A stretch of DNA of 64,000 bases from Bacillota bacterium (GCA_028686075.1 JAQUCT010000001.1:111481-175480); one strand, 5' to 3'. Shown: positions 9,140 to 20,735, numbered from the stretch's first letter. Translations and numbers: made by a program. The notes: a model not told the origin generated them from the sequence alone.

Positions 9140-12100
9140 TTGTTCGAGCTTAACTTTTTCGATTCTATCAGGATCGGTCTGGCTGCACCGGAAAAAATAC
9201 GAGAATGGTCGAGGGGGGAGGTAAAAAAACCGGAGACCATAAACTACAGGACATTAAAACCCGAAAAGGAGGGTTTGTTCTGTGAAAAAATCTTCGGCCC
9301 CCAAAAAGATTGGGAGTGTCACTGCGGTAAATATAAAAGGGTAAGATACAAGGGTATTGTCTGTGACCGGTGCGGGGTGGAAGTAACCCGCTCCAAGGTG
9401 CGGAGGGAAAGAATGGGCCATATTGAGCTTGCGGCACCCGTATCTCATATCTGGTATTTCAAGGGGATACCCAGTCGTATGGGACTTTTGCTAGATATGT
9501 CGCCAAGGTCCCTCGAAAAGGTTTTATACTTTGCTTCCTATATAGTTATCGACCCGGGCACAACCGGCCTGGCAGAGAAGCAGCTGCTGACCGAAAAGGA
9601 ATTCAGAGAGATGATCGAAAAGTACGGGAATAAATTCAAATATGGCATGGGAGCCGAGGCAATAAAGGAGCTGCTGCATAGGATAGACCTGGATAAGCTG
9701 TCGGCCGAACTGAAGGTACAGCTTGGCGAGAGTACCGGCCAGAAAAAGATTCGTGCAACAAGAAGGCTTGAAGTGGTTGAAGCCTTCAAAAAATCCGGCA
9801 ACAAACCCGAATGGATGGTGCTGGACGTTATCCCGGTGATTCCGCCGGAACTAAGGCCGATGGTACAGTTGGACGGCGGCAGGTTTGCCACCTCCGATCT
9901 GAACGACCTTTACAGAAGGGTGATAAACAGAAACAACCGCTTAAAGAGGTTGCTGGACCTGGGAGCACCAGATATAATTGTAAGAAACGAAAAAAGAATG
10001 CTACAGGAAGCTGTGGATGCATTAATAGATAACGGAAGGCGGGGACGGCCGGTAACGGGACCGGGCAACCGACCTTTAAAATCGCTGTCCGATATGTTAA
10101 AGGGCAAGCAGGGGAGGTTCCGTCAAAACCTTCTTGGCAAGAGGGTGGACTATTCGGGCCGTTCGGTTATAGTGGTGGGTCCGGAATTGAAGATGTACCA
10201 ATGCGGGCTTCCCAAGGAGATGGCCCTTGAGTTGTTCAAACCCTTTGTAATGAAGAAACTGGTGAATGAAAACTATGCTCACAACATAAAGAGTGCAAAA
10301 CGGATGGTGGAAAGAATAAGGCCGGAGGTCTGGGACGTCCTTGAGGAGGTCATAAAGGAACACCCGGTACTATTAAACAGGGCACCCACGCTGCACAGGC
10401 TGGGCATACAGGCCTTTGAACCGGTTCTTGTTGAGGGGCGGGCCTTAAAAATACATCCGCTGGTATGTACCGCATACAACGCTGACTTTGACGGCGACCA
10501 GATGGCGGTACACGTGCCACTTTCGGTGGAGGCCCAGGCGGAGGCAAGGATTCTGATGCTGTCCACCAACAACATACTAAAACCCACCGATGGCAAGCCG
10601 GTGGTCAGTCCCACCCAGGACTTGGTGCTCGGTCTTTATTACCTGACCGCCCACGTCCCTGGGGAAAAGGGAGAGGGTAAAGTGTTTCGGGATTATAACG
10701 AGATGCTGATGGCCTATGAGGAAAGGGATGTGGAGCTTCATTCAAAGGTAAAGGTAAGGATGACCGATAGGTCTGACGGTTCCACCGGCATGGTGGAGAG
10801 CACTGTAGGGAGATTCATATTCAATCAGGCCATCCCTCAAGAGCTTGGGTTTTTGGATAGAAGCATTCCGGAAAATAGGTTCAAACTGGAAATAGACCAA
10901 CTGGTTGATAAAAAAACTGTTGGAAAGATAATAGACCGGTGCTACAGACTATATGGAAACACCGAGACCGCCGTAGTACTGGACCGAATGAAAGAACTGG
11001 GCTTTAAGTATTCCACCAAGGGAGCAATAACCATATCGGTGTCGGATATGCTTATCCCTGGAGAAAAGGCGGAGCTTTTGTCCAAGGCGGATGAAGAAGT
11101 GGATACGATAGAGAAACAGTACAGGCGGGGACTTATCTCAAATGATGAAAGATATCAAAAGGTAATAGAGACCTGGACCAGGGTCACCGAGGATGTCACC
11201 GATGCGCTTATGAAAAATCTTGACCCGATGAACTCCATATTTATGATGGCCCACTCGGGAGCAAGAGGAAGCAAAAACCAGATACGTCAACTGGCGGGAA
11301 TGAGGGGCCTCATGGCAAACCCCTCCGGCCGAATCATAGAGTTGCCAATTAGGGCTAACTTCAGGGAAGGGCTTACGGTACTGGAGTTTTTCATATCCAC
11401 CCATGGCGCAAGGAAGGGACTGGCGGACACGGCCCTAAGGACTGCGGACTCCGGGTACCTAACCCGGAGGCTTGTGGATGTCAGCCAGGACGTTATCGTA
11501 AGGGAAGAGGACTGTAGCACCAATCAAACCCTCGAAGTAAGCAGCGTTCTTGACGGCAGGGATGTTATTGAAGACCTTTCCGACAGGATTTGGGGCAGGT
11601 ATACACTACACGATGTACTGGACCCCAGTACCGGCGAGGTGGTAATACCGGCGGATACTCTGATAAACGATTATTATGTTGATAAGGTGCTCAAGGCCGG
11701 TATAAAGAAGGTTCCCATACGTTCGGTGTTAACATGCCGTTCCAGACACGGTGTATGTGCTAAGTGCTACGGCGTAAACCTTGCAACCGGGGACTCGGTA
11801 AATGTGGGCGAATCCGTCGGTATAATTGCGGCCCAGTCCATAGGGGAGCCCGGAACCCAGCTTACAATGCGTACCTTCCACACCGGCGGTGTGGCCGGGG
11901 ACGATATTACCCAGGGTCTGCCTAGGGTTGAGGAGCTGTTTGAGGCCAGAAAGCCCAAGGGGCTTGCTGTAATAGCGGAGGTTTCCGGTACTGTCAAGAT
12001 AAACGATAGCAGGAAAAAAAGGGAGGTAACGGTAATAACCGATGAAGGGGAAGCCAAGAACTACCTGATTCCCTATGGTGCATGGATAAAGGTAAAGGAC

Positions 12101-12673
12101 GGGGATATGGTGGAAGCCGGAGACGAGATCACCGAAGGCTCGGTGAACCCCCACGATATACTGAAGATAAAGGGCGTCAAGGGAGTCCAAACCTATCTTC
12201 TGCAGGAAGTGCAGAAGGTTTACAGGCTCCAGGGCGTGGATATAAACGATAAGCATATAGAAGTTATAATAAGGCAGATGCTGCGTAAGGTTAAGGTGGA
12301 GGATTCCGGAGATACTACTCTGCTACCGGGAGGGCTTATAGACATCTTCAGGTTTGAAGAGGAAAACGAAAGGGTGGAAGCTGAGGGAGGAGAGCCGGCC
12401 ATGGGCAAAAGGGTGCTGCTTGGAATAACAAAGGCGTCTCTTGCAACCGAATCTTTCCTATCGGCCGCATCCTTCCAGGAGACTACACGGGTGCTTACCG
12501 AAGCGGCCATAAAGGGCAAGACCGATCCGCTGGTAGGGCTTAAGGAGAACGTGATAATAGGCAAGTTAATACCTGCAGGTACTGGAATGAGCAGGTATAG
12601 AAATATCCAACTGAGCGTCCAGGAGGAAGAAGGGACCGAAGAAACGTCCCCGGAGGAGGTTGGTGTAAAATAA
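9140..12673 (+). CDS. rpoC: RNA polymerase beta' subunit
   Basis: Protein of 1177 residues that carries the catalytic Mg-binding motif NADFDGD (in [15 protein letters not shown]) and the two zinc sites (CHCGKY...CDRCGVE near the N-terminus; [13 protein letters not shown] in the C-terminal half). Bridge helix and trigger loop regions are readable. The TTG start at 9140 follows AAGGGAG and gives the normal N-terminus [15 protein letters not shown]. No unusual insertions were seen. It is cotranscribed with rpoB. Confidence 0.98.
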   Translation: MFELNFFDSIRIGLAAPEKIREWSRGEVKKPETINYRTLKPEKEGLFCEKIFGPQKDWECHCGKYKRVRYKGIVCDRCGVEVTRSKVRRERMGHIELAAPVSHIWYFKGIPSRMGLLLDMSPRSLEKVLYFASYIVIDPGTTGLAEKQLLTEKEFREMIEKYGNKFKYGMGAEAIKELLHRIDLDKLSAELKVQLGESTGQKKIRATRRLEVVEAFKKSGNKPEWMVLDVIPVIPPELRPMVQLDGGRFATSDLNDLYRRVINRNNRLKRLLDLGAPDIIVRNEKRMLQEAVDALIDNGRRGRPVTGPGNRPLKSLSDMLKGKQGRFRQNLLGKRVDYSGRSVIVVGPELKMYQCGLPKEMALELFKPFVMKKLVNENYAHNIKSAKRMVERIRPEVWDVLEEVIKEHPVLLNRAPTLHRLGIQAFEPVLVEGRALKIHPLVCTAYNADFDGDQMAVHVPLSVEAQAEARILMLSTNNILKPTDGKPVVSPTQDLVLGLYYLTAHVPGEKGEGKVFRDYNEMLMAYEERDVELHSKVKVRMTDRSDGSTGMVESTVGRFIFNQAIPQELGFLDRSIPENRFKLEIDQLVDKKTVGKIIDRCYRLYGNTETAVVLDRMKELGFKYSTKGAITISVSDMLIPGEKAELLSKADEEVDTIEKQYRRGLISNDERYQKVIETWTRVTEDVTDALMKNLDPMNSIFMMAHSGARGSKNQIRQLAGMRGLMANPSGRIIELPIRANFREGLTVLEFFISTHGARKGLADTALRTADSGYLTRRLVDVSQDVIVREEDCSTNQTLEVSSVLDGRDVIEDLSDRIWGRYTLHDVLDPSTGEVVIPADTLINDYYVDKVLKAGIKKVPIRSVLTCRSRHGVCAKCYGVNLATGDSVNVGESVGIIAAQSIGEPGTQLTMRTFHTGGVAGDDITQGLPRVEELFEARKPKGLAVIAEVSGTVKINDSRKKREVTVITDEGEAKNYLIPYGAWIKVKDGDMVEAGDEITEGSVNPHDILKIKGVKGVQTYLLQEVQKVYRLQGVDINDKHIEVIIRQMLRKVKVEDSGDTTLLPGGLIDIFRFEEENERVEAEGGEPAMGKRVLLGITKASLATESFLSAASFQETTRVLTEAAIKGKTDPLVGLKENVIIGKLIPAGTGMSRYRNIQLSVQEEEGTEETSPEEVGVK

Positions 12674-12678
12674 TACGA

Positions 12679-12707
12679 TTGACACACCCGGGTGCGAGTG
12701 GTAAAAT
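12679..12707 (+). promoter_or_regulatory. Strong predicted sigma-A promoter after rpoC
   Basis: TTGACA at 12679-12684, a 17-base spacer, TAAAAT at 12702-12707, extended -10 TG at 12699-12700. It lies immediately after the rpoC stop and 37 bases before the L7Ae-like gene, so the latter, and possibly rpsL-rpsG-fusA-tuf, has its own promoter. Confidence 0.8.
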
Positions 12708-12743
12708 ATATACTGTTGCAATCGGGGGAACGGAGGTTTTGGT

Positions 12744-12989
12744 ATGCTGGAAGGATTGAAGACTGCCCGAAAAGTAGTCGGCATAAAGCAGTCTATAAGG
12801 GTGGTTAAAGAGGGAAGTGCCCTTGCCGCGTATATCGCGCAGGATGCCGACCGACATATAATACAGCAGCTGGAAACCCTTTGTGATGAAAAGTCCATAA
12901 AGATTGTCAGGGTAGATACCATGGAAGAGTTGGGCAAGGCATGCGGCATAGAGGTAAAAGCCGCATCTGCCGTTGTACTGAAACTGTAA
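12744..12989 (+). CDS. L7Ae-like ribosomal/RNA-binding protein (YbxF type)
   Basis: Protein of 81 residues of the L7Ae/L30e/S12e/Gadd45 fold. The conserved IRVVKEGSALAAYIAQDAD-type region and the hydrophobic C-terminal VEVKAASAVVLKL-like strand match the YbxF group. Members of this group bind kink-turn RNA, and the gene commonly sits between rpoC and rpsL in Firmicutes, as here. It has its own strong promoter (12679) and is followed by a terminator (13035), so it can be expressed separately from its neighbours. Its exact role is not established; a ribosome-linked RNA-binding protein is the likely one. Confidence 0.9.
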   Translation: MLEGLKTARKVVGIKQSIRVVKEGSALAAYIAQDADRHIIQQLETLCDEKSIKIVRVDTMEELGKACGIEVKAASAVVLKL

Positions 12990-13034
12990 TCCGGAAGGAT
13001 TTATGCTGTCTGGATGATGGTAAAATGAAGCAGC

Positions 13035-13064
13035 AACAGCCCTTCCCGGTGAAGGGTTGTTTTT
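13035..13064 (+). terminator. Terminator or attenuator between the L7Ae-like gene and rpsL
   Basis: An 11-bp stem (13035-13045 with 13051-13061, one G-U pair), a CCGGT loop and a short T run to 13064. rpsL starts 30 bases later with no obvious promoter between, so it is probably a partial terminator. Confidence 0.7.
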
Positions 13065-13093
13065 GTGATTAATTAAACGAAGGAGGTGGAAAA

Positions 13094-13471
13094 ATGCCAA
13101 CAATTAACCAACTTATAAGAAAAGGAAGGACTGTGGTCGGGTACAAATCGGCTTCCCCCGCTCTTAAGGAGAACCCTCAGAAAAGGGGAGTATGTACTAC
13201 CGTAAAAACAACTACCCCTAAAAAACCCAACTCCGCTCTTAGAAAAATAGCCAGGGTAAGATTGACAAACGGAATAGAGGTTTCGGGATACATTCCGGGG
13301 ATTGGTCACAATCTTCAGGAACACTCGGTGGTACTGATAAGGGGCGGCAGGATTAAGGACCTCCCCGGAGTAAGGTACCATATTGTGAGGGGAACCCTCG
13401 ACGTCGCCGGCGTTGAGAACCGTAAACAGGCCAGGTCGAAGTACGGTGCCAAAAGGCCCAAAAAGAAATAA
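13094..13471 (+). CDS. rpsL: Ribosomal protein S12
   Basis: Protein of 125 residues of the decoding centre. The two streptomycin-related segments, [11 protein letters not shown] and [13 protein letters not shown], keep the lysines found in sensitive strains. ATG start behind AAGGAGGTGG. It heads the rpsL-rpsG-fusA-tuf (str) group. Confidence 0.98.
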   Translation: MPTINQLIRKGRTVVGYKSASPALKENPQKRGVCTTVKTTTPKKPNSALRKIARVRLTNGIEVSGYIPGIGHNLQEHSVVLIRGGRIKDLPGVRYHIVRGTLDVAGVENRKQARSKYGAKRPKKK

Positions 13472-13584
13472 TTGAATAATAATTGTGTCGCTGTGCATTT
13501 TATATAGAGTACAGAGCACAACGGCGGACTATTTGTGCCGTCGAGTACCGATGAATGATTTTTATTATTAAGGAGGGAAGTGCT

Positions 13585-14055
13585 GTGCCAAGGAAAGGAA
13601 GTGTTCCCAAGAGGGAACTGTTACCGGATCCGATTTATAACGACAAGATAGTAACAAAACTTATTAACTATATAATGCTGGACGGAAAAAGAGGAGTAGC
13701 ACAAAAAATAGTATACGACGCCTTTGAAATAATAAAGCAGAAAACCGGCAGGGACGCTCTGGAGGTTTTCCGTGAAGCCCTTGATAATGTTATGCCTGTA
13801 CTGGAAGTCAAGGCGAGAAGGGTTGGGGGTGCAACGTATCAGGTACCAATGGAAGTGCGTTATGACAGGCGTTTAGCCTTAGGTTTGAGGTGGCTGGTTA
13901 ATTACACCCGCAACCGCGGTGAAAAGACCATGAAGGAAAGATTAGCGTCGGAAATACTTGATGCTTTGAACAACACCGGTGCCAGCATAAGGAAGAAGGA
14001 AGAAACCCATAAGATGGCAGAAGCAAACAGGGCATTTGCCCATTACAGATGGTAA
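13585..14055 (+). CDS. rpsG: Ribosomal protein S7
   Basis: Protein of 156 residues, standard length, that nucleates assembly of the 30S head and contacts E-site tRNA. The GTG start at 13585 ([16 protein letters not shown]) is chosen because AGGAGG lies at 13571-13576; an in-frame ATG at 13555 would add ten unrelated residues. It follows rpsL by 113 bases that hold small hairpin-forming sequence but no gene. Confidence 0.97.
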   Translation: MPRKGSVPKRELLPDPIYNDKIVTKLINYIMLDGKRGVAQKIVYDAFEIIKQKTGRDALEVFREALDNVMPVLEVKARRVGGATYQVPMEVRYDRRLALGLRWLVNYTRNRGEKTMKERLASEILDALNNTGASIRKKEETHKMAEANRAFAHYRW

Positions 14056-14116
14056 GATTACTGAGCCTATTTGGAGAAATAGCCGGAATTTTTCCGGTTG
14101 AAAGGAGTACAGAAAA

Positions 14117-16180
14117 GTGCCTAGACAGCTTCCTATAGAAAAAGTGAGAAATATCGGAATAATGGCACATATTGATGCAGGGAAAACCACTACCACCGAG
14201 CGTATTTTGTTCTATACCGGACGGCTCCACAGGATGGGAGAAGTACATGACGGGGCTGCCACCATGGACTGGATGGAGCAGGAGCAGGAGCGGGGGATTA
14301 CCATTACCTCCGCTGCCACCACTGCTTACTGGAAGGACTACAGAGTCAATATAATCGATACGCCAGGCCATGTGGATTTTACCGTGGAGGTGGAGAGGTC
14401 CCTGCGGGTCCTTGATGGTTCAGTAGCGGTTTTCTGTGCGAAGGGCGGGGTGGAGCCCCAGTCCGAAACGGTATGGCGTCAGGCGGATAAATACAACGTT
14501 CCTAGGATTGCCTATGTAAACAAGATGGATATAACCGGTGCCGATTTCTTCAATGTGATGGAAATGATGAGAAAAAGGCTGGGGGCAAATCCTGTTGCTA
14601 TACAGCTTCCCATAGGAAGCGAAGACAACTTCAGGGGCATGGTGGATTTGATTAGAATGAATGCTGTGTATTATCTGGATGACCTAGGCACAAAGAGCGA
14701 GCAAAAGCCGGTGCCCGATGATTTGATAGAGTTGGCAAAAAAATACAGGAATCATATGCTTGAATCCATTGCCGATTATGATGACAGCCTTATGGAGAAA
14801 TACCTGGAGGGGGAGGATATCCCTAGGGAAGACATCGTTAAGGCCTTGCGGGCCGCGACTTTGAACGTGAGCATTATTCCGGTACTGTGCGGGTCCTCGT
14901 ACAGGAACAAAGGGGTCCAACCCCTACTGAACGCCATAGTGGCCTATCTGCCTTCCCCGGCGGATGTGGAGGCAATAAGGGGTCAGCTTCCCGATGGCGA
15001 CGAGTTCGAGGAAAGACACCCCTTCGATGACGAGCCCTTTTCGGCTCTGGCTTTTAAAATTATGGCCGACCCCTATGTGGGCAAACTGACCTTTTTTAGG
15101 GTATATTCGGGAACCCTCAAGACGGGGACCTATGTATACAATGTAACAAAGGGTAAGAAGGAGAGAATAGGCAGGATATTGATGATGCACGCCAATAATC
15201 GGCAAGAGGTCTCAGAAATTCACGCCGGTGATATAGCGGCGGCGGTGGGGCTTAAGGACACAGCCACCGGGGATACACTGACCGATATCGGGTGTCCGAT
15301 TATCCTGGAATCAATGGTCTTTCCTGAACCGGTAATATCGGTTGCCATAGAGCCCAAAACAAAGGCGGGCCAGGAAAAGATGTCCATCGCACTGCAAAAA
15401 TTATCGGAGGAGGACCCTACATTTAAAACCTATACCGACCAGGAAACAGGGCAAACCATAATTTCCGGTATGGGGGAACTTCATCTTGAGATAATAGTCG
15501 AAAGGCTTTTAAGGGAGTTCAGGGTGGATGCCAACGTTGGAAAGCCTCAGGTTTCCTTTAAGGAAACCATAACAAAGAAGGTTAAGGCCGAGGGTAAATT
15601 CATACGGCAGACAGGGGGCAGGGGTCAGTACGGCCATGTGGTTCTGGAACTAGCACCCCTGGAGCCGGGCAGTGGATTCCAATTTGAAAACAAAATAGTT
15701 GGCGGTACCGTGCCCAAGGAGTATATACCGGCTGTTGAGGCAGGCGTTGCAGAAGCTATGGAAAACGGGGTGCTGGGCGGATTTAAGGTGCTGGACGTTA
15801 AGGCCACCATTATAGACGGCTCCTTCCACGAGGTGGATTCCTCAGAAATGGCCTTTAAGATAGCAGGGTCCATTGCTTTTAAGGAAGGTGCCAAAAAAGC
15901 CGGCCCGGTACTTTTGGAGCCTATTATGAAGGTTGAAGTGGTGGTATCGGAGGACTATATGGGTGACGTTATGTCAGACATAAGCGGCAGAAGAGGCAGG
16001 ATAGAAGGTATAGAGCCCAGGCCGGGGACACAGGTTATAAGGGGATTGGTTCCCCTTGCCCAGATGTTCGGCTATGCAACCGATTTGAGGTCAAAGACTC
16101 AGGGGCGAGGAACCTATACCATGCATTTTAGCCATTATGAAACGGTGCCCCAGAGTATAAAAGAGCAAATATTGAGGTAG
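14117..16180 (+). CDS. fusA: Elongation factor G
   Basis: Translocation GTPase of 687 residues. GTP-binding motifs are [13 protein letters not shown] (G1), DTPGHVDF (G3) and NKMD (G4) in domain I; domains II to V follow at normal length. GTG start behind AAAGGAG. It sits between rpsG and tuf, the canonical str order. A single complete EF-G of the elongation type; no sign of a second paralogue in the window. Confidence 0.98.
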   Translation: MPRQLPIEKVRNIGIMAHIDAGKTTTTERILFYTGRLHRMGEVHDGAATMDWMEQEQERGITITSAATTAYWKDYRVNIIDTPGHVDFTVEVERSLRVLDGSVAVFCAKGGVEPQSETVWRQADKYNVPRIAYVNKMDITGADFFNVMEMMRKRLGANPVAIQLPIGSEDNFRGMVDLIRMNAVYYLDDLGTKSEQKPVPDDLIELAKKYRNHMLESIADYDDSLMEKYLEGEDIPREDIVKALRAATLNVSIIPVLCGSSYRNKGVQPLLNAIVAYLPSPADVEAIRGQLPDGDEFEERHPFDDEPFSALAFKIMADPYVGKLTFFRVYSGTLKTGTYVYNVTKGKKERIGRILMMHANNRQEVSEIHAGDIAAAVGLKDTATGDTLTDIGCPIILESMVFPEPVISVAIEPKTKAGQEKMSIALQKLSEEDPTFKTYTDQETGQTIISGMGELHLEIIVERLLREFRVDANVGKPQVSFKETITKKVKAEGKFIRQTGGRGQYGHVVLELAPLEPGSGFQFENKIVGGTVPKEYIPAVEAGVAEAMENGVLGGFKVLDVKATIIDGSFHEVDSSEMAFKIAGSIAFKEGAKKAGPVLLEPIMKVEVVVSEDYMGDVMSDISGRRGRIEGIEPRPGTQVIRGLVPLAQMFGYATDLRSKTQGRGTYTMHFSHYETVPQSIKEQILR

Positions 16181-16260
16181 CATGACCATAAGGGGGACAT
16201 ACGGCCTGATATTTAAGGCCGCCCCTTACAAAATTATACAGCAGAAAGGAGAAGAGAAAG

Positions 16261-17448
16261 ATGGCAAAGGCGAAATATGAGAGAACAAAACCGCACGTAA
16301 ACATAGGGACGATAGGTCATATAGACCACGGCAAGACAACGCTGACAGCGGCAATAACCAATGTACTTTCAAAGAGGGGCGGAGCATCCGCAACGGCATA
16401 CGACCAGATAGACAAAGCTCCGGAGGAGAAGGAAAGGGGTATAACCATATCGACGTCCCACGTGGAATACGAGACCGAAAACAGGCACTATGCACACGTT
16501 GACTGTCCCGGCCACGCCGACTATGTAAAGAACATGATAACTGGGGCGGCACAGATGGACGGAGCGATAATAGTTGTATCGGCGGCCGACGGCCCCATGC
16601 CGCAGACAAGGGAGCATATACTGCTTGCTAGACAGGTAAACGTACCCTACATAGTGGTATACCTGAACAAATGTGATATGGTTGACGATGAGGAGCTAAT
16701 AGAGCTGGTTGAGATGGAAGTAAGGGACCTTTTGAACGAATATAAATTCCCCGGTGACGAAGTACCGGTAATAAAAGGTTCTGCACTCAAAGCCCTGGAG
16801 GACCCGGACAGCGAATGGGCGGATTCAATAACGGAGCTTATGGACGCAGTGGACAAATATGTTCCCACGCCGGAGCGGGACACTGACAAGCCTTTTTTAA
16901 TGCCGGTAGAGGACGTATTCAGCATAACTGGCCGTGGTACCGTGGCAACGGGCAGGATAGAAAGAGGCTCTTTGAAGGTACAGGACCAGGTTGAGATAGT
17001 AGGACTTACCGAAGAGTCAAGGACAGTGGTAGTAACAGGCGTAGAAATGTTCAGGAAGCTTCTTGACGAGGCAGTGGCCGGAGACAACATAGGAGCACTA
17101 CTGCGAGGCGTACAGCGTAACGAGATAGAAAGGGGCCAGGTGCTGGCCAAGCCCGGTTCGATAAAACCGCATACGCACTTTGAGGCGGAAGTTTATGTAC
17201 TGACTAAGGAAGAGGGTGGAAGGCACACACCGTTTTTCAATGGATACAGGCCTCAGTTCTACTTCAGGACAACCGACGTAACCGGTACCATAGACCTGCC
17301 GGAGGGCGTAGAGATGTGCATGCCCGGGGATAATATCACCATGACCATAAAGCTAATAATACCCATAGCCATAGAAGAAGGTATCCGCTTTGCAATAAGA
17401 GAAGGCGGAAAGACGGTAGGAGCGGGAGTCGTATCCAAGATACTGTAG
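16261..17448 (+). CDS. tuf: Elongation factor Tu, copy 2 (complete)
   Basis: Protein of 395 residues. G1 [10 protein letters not shown]3 DCPGHAD and G4 NKCD are present with domains 2 and 3. The ATG follows AAAGGAGAAGAG. It is identical in DNA to the partial copy at 1-911 over all shared coding sequence. It ends at TAG two codons earlier than copy 1, and the stop codon is the first part of the repeat-like sequence (TAGGTTAGTGGTTAGTGG) that fills the next spacer, so the invading or diverging repeat appears to have clipped the last two residues. Confidence 0.98.
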   Translation: MAKAKYERTKPHVNIGTIGHIDHGKTTLTAAITNVLSKRGGASATAYDQIDKAPEEKERGITISTSHVEYETENRHYAHVDCPGHADYVKNMITGAAQMDGAIIVVSAADGPMPQTREHILLARQVNVPYIVVYLNKCDMVDDEELIELVEMEVRDLLNEYKFPGDEVPVIKGSALKALEDPDSEWADSITELMDAVDKYVPTPERDTDKPFLMPVEDVFSITGRGTVATGRIERGSLKVQDQVEIVGLTEESRTVVVTGVEMFRKLLDEAVAGDNIGALLRGVQRNEIERGQVLAKPGSIKPHTHFEAEVYVLTKEEGGRHTPFFNGYRPQFYFRTTDVTGTIDLPEGVEMCMPGDNITMTIKLIIPIAIEEGIRFAIREGGKTVGAGVVSKIL

Positions 17449-17680
17449 GTTAGTGGTTAGTGGCTGGTGAGCAGTAGTTTGTGATGGGTGAAAAGCAGCT
17501 GGCGGATAGCCGTTGGGGGTGCTTTAAGGGGCTAAAGGCCTGTGAGCTTCCCCCGACCTCCGCCAGATATCGCGGTGTTACCTAGTACCTAACACCTGGC
17601 ACCTAGCACCTATGATCTGTGATCCGTAAGTTTCACCCTGATGTCTACTAACTACTAACTACGAACTACCAACTAAATTG
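17449..17680. repeat. Degenerate repeat-rich spacer after tuf copy 2
   Basis: The left part is GTTAGTGGTTAGTGGCTGG-like (17449-17470). The right part is made of ACCTAGTACCTAACACCTGGCACC-type and CTACTAACTACTAACTACGAAC-type runs (about 17579-17675), roughly complementary to the left. It resembles the spacer after tuf copy 1 in order and wording. No gene is visible. Confidence 0.6.
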
Positions 17681-17683
17681 CTA

Positions 17684-17710
17684 TTGATATTTTATAGTTG
17701 TTATTATAAA
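17684..17710 (+). promoter_or_regulatory. Possible sigma-A promoter for the S10 operon
   Basis: TTGATA at 17684-17689 and TATAAA at 17705-17710. The spacer is short (15 bases), which lowers confidence, but it is the best match between tuf and rpsJ and lies just after the repeat region. Confidence 0.4.
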
Positions 17711-17919
17711 ATGTAGAAGTTGCAGTAAGGATGCGATGAACTGGAAGGTTGCCGGAAGTTTTCGGGAAATTTCCAGGGAGTATGTCCACATCTTGAATGG
17801 GGCGACTTTGGTTTTGTATGCACCTGCTTTTTTAAAAAAAGTCAAAACGCCTGGATGAGTGTATATGAGACCTGGTTGCGCGTAAACAAAAACGTGCGAT
17901 TTTTAAGGAGGGAATTTTT
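17711..17919 (+). promoter_or_regulatory. Long untranslated leader of the S10 operon
   Basis: About 200 bases without a gene between the possible promoter and rpsJ. It includes a palindromic CTTTTTTAAAAAAAG (about 17826-17840) and GC-containing words that could form further hairpins. A leader of this length before rpsJ suggests control by a ribosomal protein, but I do not recognise a defined RNA family. Confidence 0.35.
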
Positions 17920-18228
17920 ATGGCGAAACAAAAAATAAGGATAAGGTTGAAGGCCTTTGACCATTCGGCCCTTGACCAGTCCGCAGTTAAAATTGTGGAT
18001 ACCGCGAAAAAAACAGGCGCTAAGGTGTCCGGTCCTATACCGCTACCTACCGAAAAGGACGTAGTGACGATACTTCGGGCTCCCCATAAATACAAGGATT
18101 CGAGGGAACAGTTCGAAATAAGGACACACAAAAGGCTTATCGATATTCACGATCCAAATCCAAAAACAGTGGATGCGCTTATGCGCCTTGACCTGCCCGC
18201 CGGAGTGGATATAGAAATTAAATTGTAA
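17920..18228 (+). CDS. rpsJ: Ribosomal protein S10 / NusE
   Basis: Protein of 102 residues of the 30S head; also the NusE partner of NusB and NusG. The loop that inserts into the 30S subunit and the C-terminal [17 protein letters not shown]-type strand are normal. ATG behind AAGGAGGG. First gene of the S10-spc-alpha run, which is contiguous to rplQ. Confidence 0.98.
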   Translation: MAKQKIRIRLKAFDHSALDQSAVKIVDTAKKTGAKVSGPIPLPTEKDVVTILRAPHKYKDSREQFEIRTHKRLIDIHDPNPKTVDALMRLDLPAGVDIEIKL

Positions 18229-18289
18229 GGCTATTATGATTGTCCAAATAAAATGGATAATCCGCTAATAAGTTTTGGAGGTGCAGCAA

Positions 18290-18919
18290 ATGGAGAAAGG
18301 TATTCTGGGTAAGAAGATGGGTATGACTCAGGTGTTTGACGAAAACGGCAATATTATTCCGGTTACGGTAATAAAAGCCGGACCGGTGAAGATTGTACAG
18401 AAGAAGACCGTAGAAAGCGACGGGTATACGGCGATACAGGTAGGCTTTGATGATATGAAACCCACAAAGGTCAACAAACCCATAAAGGGCCATTTTGACA
18501 AGGGCGGAGTGGAGTACAAAAAGGTTTTGAGGGAACTGCGGATTAAAAACCCCGATGCCTACGAGGTTGGGCAGGAAATAAAAGTTGACATATTCAAGGA
18601 AGGTGAAAAGGTTGATATAGCGGGAACGTCCAAGGGTAAAGGGTTTCAGGGCGTGATAAAAAGATGGAATCAGGGCCGCGGACCGATGACCCATGGCTCA
18701 AAGTACCACAGAGGAGTGGGTGCTATGAGCGGGGCCAGTTCACCGTCCAAGACCTTTAAGGGCAAGAATATGCCAGGCAGAATGGGCGGTGAAAGGGTCA
18801 CCGTACAGAACCTGGAGGTAGTCAAGGTGGACCCGGAGCATAATCTCCTGCTTCTAAAGGGAGCGGTGCCGGGGCCAAAGGGCGGTTTGTTGGTCATAAA
18901 GGAATCTGTAAAAGCATAA
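18290..18919 (+). CDS. rplC: Ribosomal protein L3
   Basis: Protein of 209 residues that binds near the peptidyl transferase centre. The long central extension includes the [18 protein letters not shown] region where the methylated glutamine lies in other species. The ATG at 18290 ([14 protein letters not shown]) is chosen because GGAGGTG lies before it; the ATG five codons earlier lies upstream of that site. Confidence 0.97.
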   Translation: MEKGILGKKMGMTQVFDENGNIIPVTVIKAGPVKIVQKKTVESDGYTAIQVGFDDMKPTKVNKPIKGHFDKGGVEYKKVLRELRIKNPDAYEVGQEIKVDIFKEGEKVDIAGTSKGKGFQGVIKRWNQGRGPMTHGSKYHRGVGAMSGASSPSKTFKGKNMPGRMGGERVTVQNLEVVKVDPEHNLLLLKGAVPGPKGGLLVIKESVKA

Positions 18920-18946
18920 TAAGGTTTGTAGAAAGGAGGAATGAAT

Positions 18947-19573
18947 ATGCCTAAAATAGCAGTTTATAATACCGAAGGACAACAGGTGGATGAAATAGAA
19001 CTGAAGGACGAGATTTTTGGCGTCCAGGTGAATGAACCTTTGCTGCATCAAGCAGTGCAAGTATATCTGGCCAACCAAAGACAGGGCACCCAGTCCGCAA
19101 AAACCAGGGCGGAAGTGAGGGGTGGCGGCAGAAAACCCTGGAGACAAAAAGGAACCGGAAGGGCAAGGCAGGGTAGCATCCGTTCACCGCAGTGGACGGG
19201 AGGAGGAGTGGTCTTCGCCCCCAAGCCGAGAGATTATTCGCAGAAATTTCCTAAGAAAATGCGCCGGCAGGCCATGCTTTCTGCTTTAAGTTCAAAGGCT
19301 AAGAGTAACGAGATTATGGTGCTGGACAGCCTTGTAATGGAAGAGCCAAAGACCTCTTTTATACATGGTATGCTTAAGAACCTTAATGCCGGCAAAAAAG
19401 CTTTGATAGTGGTTAAGGGTAAGGACGAGACGGTGGCAAAGTCTGCAAGAAATATTCCCGGGGTTAAAGCAGCCTTCGCGGGCGGCCTTAACGTATACGA
19501 CATACTTAAGCATGATACATTTGTAATAACCAGGGAAGCGGTGAAAGAGGTTGAGGAGGTGTACGGAAAATGA
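18947..19573 (+). CDS. rplD: Ribosomal protein L4
   Basis: Protein of 208 residues lining the exit tunnel. The basic extended loop ([20 protein letters not shown]) is intact. Of two in-frame ATGs (18941, 18947) the second is better placed, since AGGAGG ends only one base before the first. The last codons overlap rplW by 4 bases (ATGA), suggesting translational coupling. Confidence 0.96.
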   Translation: MPKIAVYNTEGQQVDEIELKDEIFGVQVNEPLLHQAVQVYLANQRQGTQSAKTRAEVRGGGRKPWRQKGTGRARQGSIRSPQWTGGGVVFAPKPRDYSQKFPKKMRRQAMLSALSSKAKSNEIMVLDSLVMEEPKTSFIHGMLKNLNAGKKALIVVKGKDETVAKSARNIPGVKAAFAGGLNVYDILKHDTFVITREAVKEVEEVYGK

Positions 19574-19860
19574 AAGCTCCCCAGGATATAGTTGTAAGGC
19601 CGGTAATAACCGAGAGAAGCATGAGGGATATGGAACAGAACAAGTACACCTTTGTGGTAGACAAAAAGGCTAACAAGATAGAGATAAAAAAAGCCGTTGA
19701 AGAGCTGTTCGGTGTGAAGGTGGAAAGGGTAAACGTTGCAAACTACATGGGTAAGATGAGAAGAATGGGCAGAAATATTGGCAGGAAAGCGAATTGGAAA
19801 AAGGCCTTTGTGAAACTTGCAGAGGACAGCAAAAAAATAGAGTTTTTCGAAGGAATGTAA
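19570..19860 (+). CDS. rplW: Ribosomal protein L23
   Basis: Protein of 96 residues at the tunnel exit, the docking site for trigger factor and SRP. The start overlaps the rplD stop. The conserved PVITERSM and basic loop with [18 protein letters not shown] are visible. Confidence 0.97.
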   Translation: MKAPQDIVVRPVITERSMRDMEQNKYTFVVDKKANKIEIKKAVEELFGVKVERVNVANYMGKMRRMGRNIGRKANWKKAFVKLAEDSKKIEFFEGM

Positions 19861-19879
19861 ATGTAAGGAGGGAAAAGCT

Positions 19880-20710
19880 ATGGCAATTAAAAAATACAGG
19901 CCTACCTCCCCGGGAATAAGACAAATGACTGTTTTGGACTATTCAGGGATCACAACCGACAAACCGGAAAAGTCCCTTGTAACTGATCTGAAAAAATCCG
20001 GCGGAAGGAACGTATACGGAAGGATTACTGTCCGTCACAGAGGAGGCGGGCATAAGAGAAAATACAGGGTTATAGACTTCAAAAGGGACAAGGATGGAGT
20101 TCCGGCGAAGGTTGCTACTATCGAATATGACCCTAACAGAAGTGCCAACATCGCACTCCTTAACTATGCCGACGGCGAAAAGCGTTATATAATCGCACCG
20201 CTAAGGCTTAAGGTGGGCGATATTGTGGTGTCCGGGAAGGATGTGGACATTAAACCGGGTAATGCCCTTCCCCTTTCAAGCATCCCTATGGGTACCATTA
20301 TTCACAATATAGAGTTAAAGCCCGGAAAGGGTGCCCAGCTTGTCAGGGCTGCTGGCAACTCCGCGCAGCTTATGGCAAAGGAGGGTGGTTACGCACAGGT
20401 AAAACTTCCCTCCGGAGAGGTGAGGATGGTAAGACAGGAATGCAGGGCAACGGTAGGCCAGGTAGGAAATCTTGATAACGAGAATATTACTTTAGGTAAA
20501 GCTGGGAGAAAGCGTAATTTAGGCATAAGGCCCACTGTAAGGGGCTCGGCCATGAACCCGGCTGACCATCCGCATGGTGGTGGTGAGGGTAAAGCTCCGA
20601 TAGGAAGACCGGCACCGGTTACCCCGTGGGGTAAACCCACCATTGGATACAAAACGAGGAAAAAGAATAAAGACAGTGACAAGTTTATTATTAAACGCCG
20701 TAAGAAGTAA
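19880..20710 (+). CDS. rplB: Ribosomal protein L2
   Basis: Protein of 276 residues needed for subunit association and peptide-bond formation. It has the [17 protein letters not shown] region near the N-terminus and the signature [13 protein letters not shown] with the conserved histidine near the C-terminus. ATG behind AAGGAGGG. Confidence 0.98.
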   Translation: MAIKKYRPTSPGIRQMTVLDYSGITTDKPEKSLVTDLKKSGGRNVYGRITVRHRGGGHKRKYRVIDFKRDKDGVPAKVATIEYDPNRSANIALLNYADGEKRYIIAPLRLKVGDIVVSGKDVDIKPGNALPLSSIPMGTIIHNIELKPGKGAQLVRAAGNSAQLMAKEGGYAQVKLPSGEVRMVRQECRATVGQVGNLDNENITLGKAGRKRNLGIRPTVRGSAMNPADHPHGGGEGKAPIGRPAPVTPWGKPTIGYKTRKKNKDSDKFIIKRRKK

Positions 20711-20735
20711 GAAAAGAAGGGAGGAAGTATTGTTT

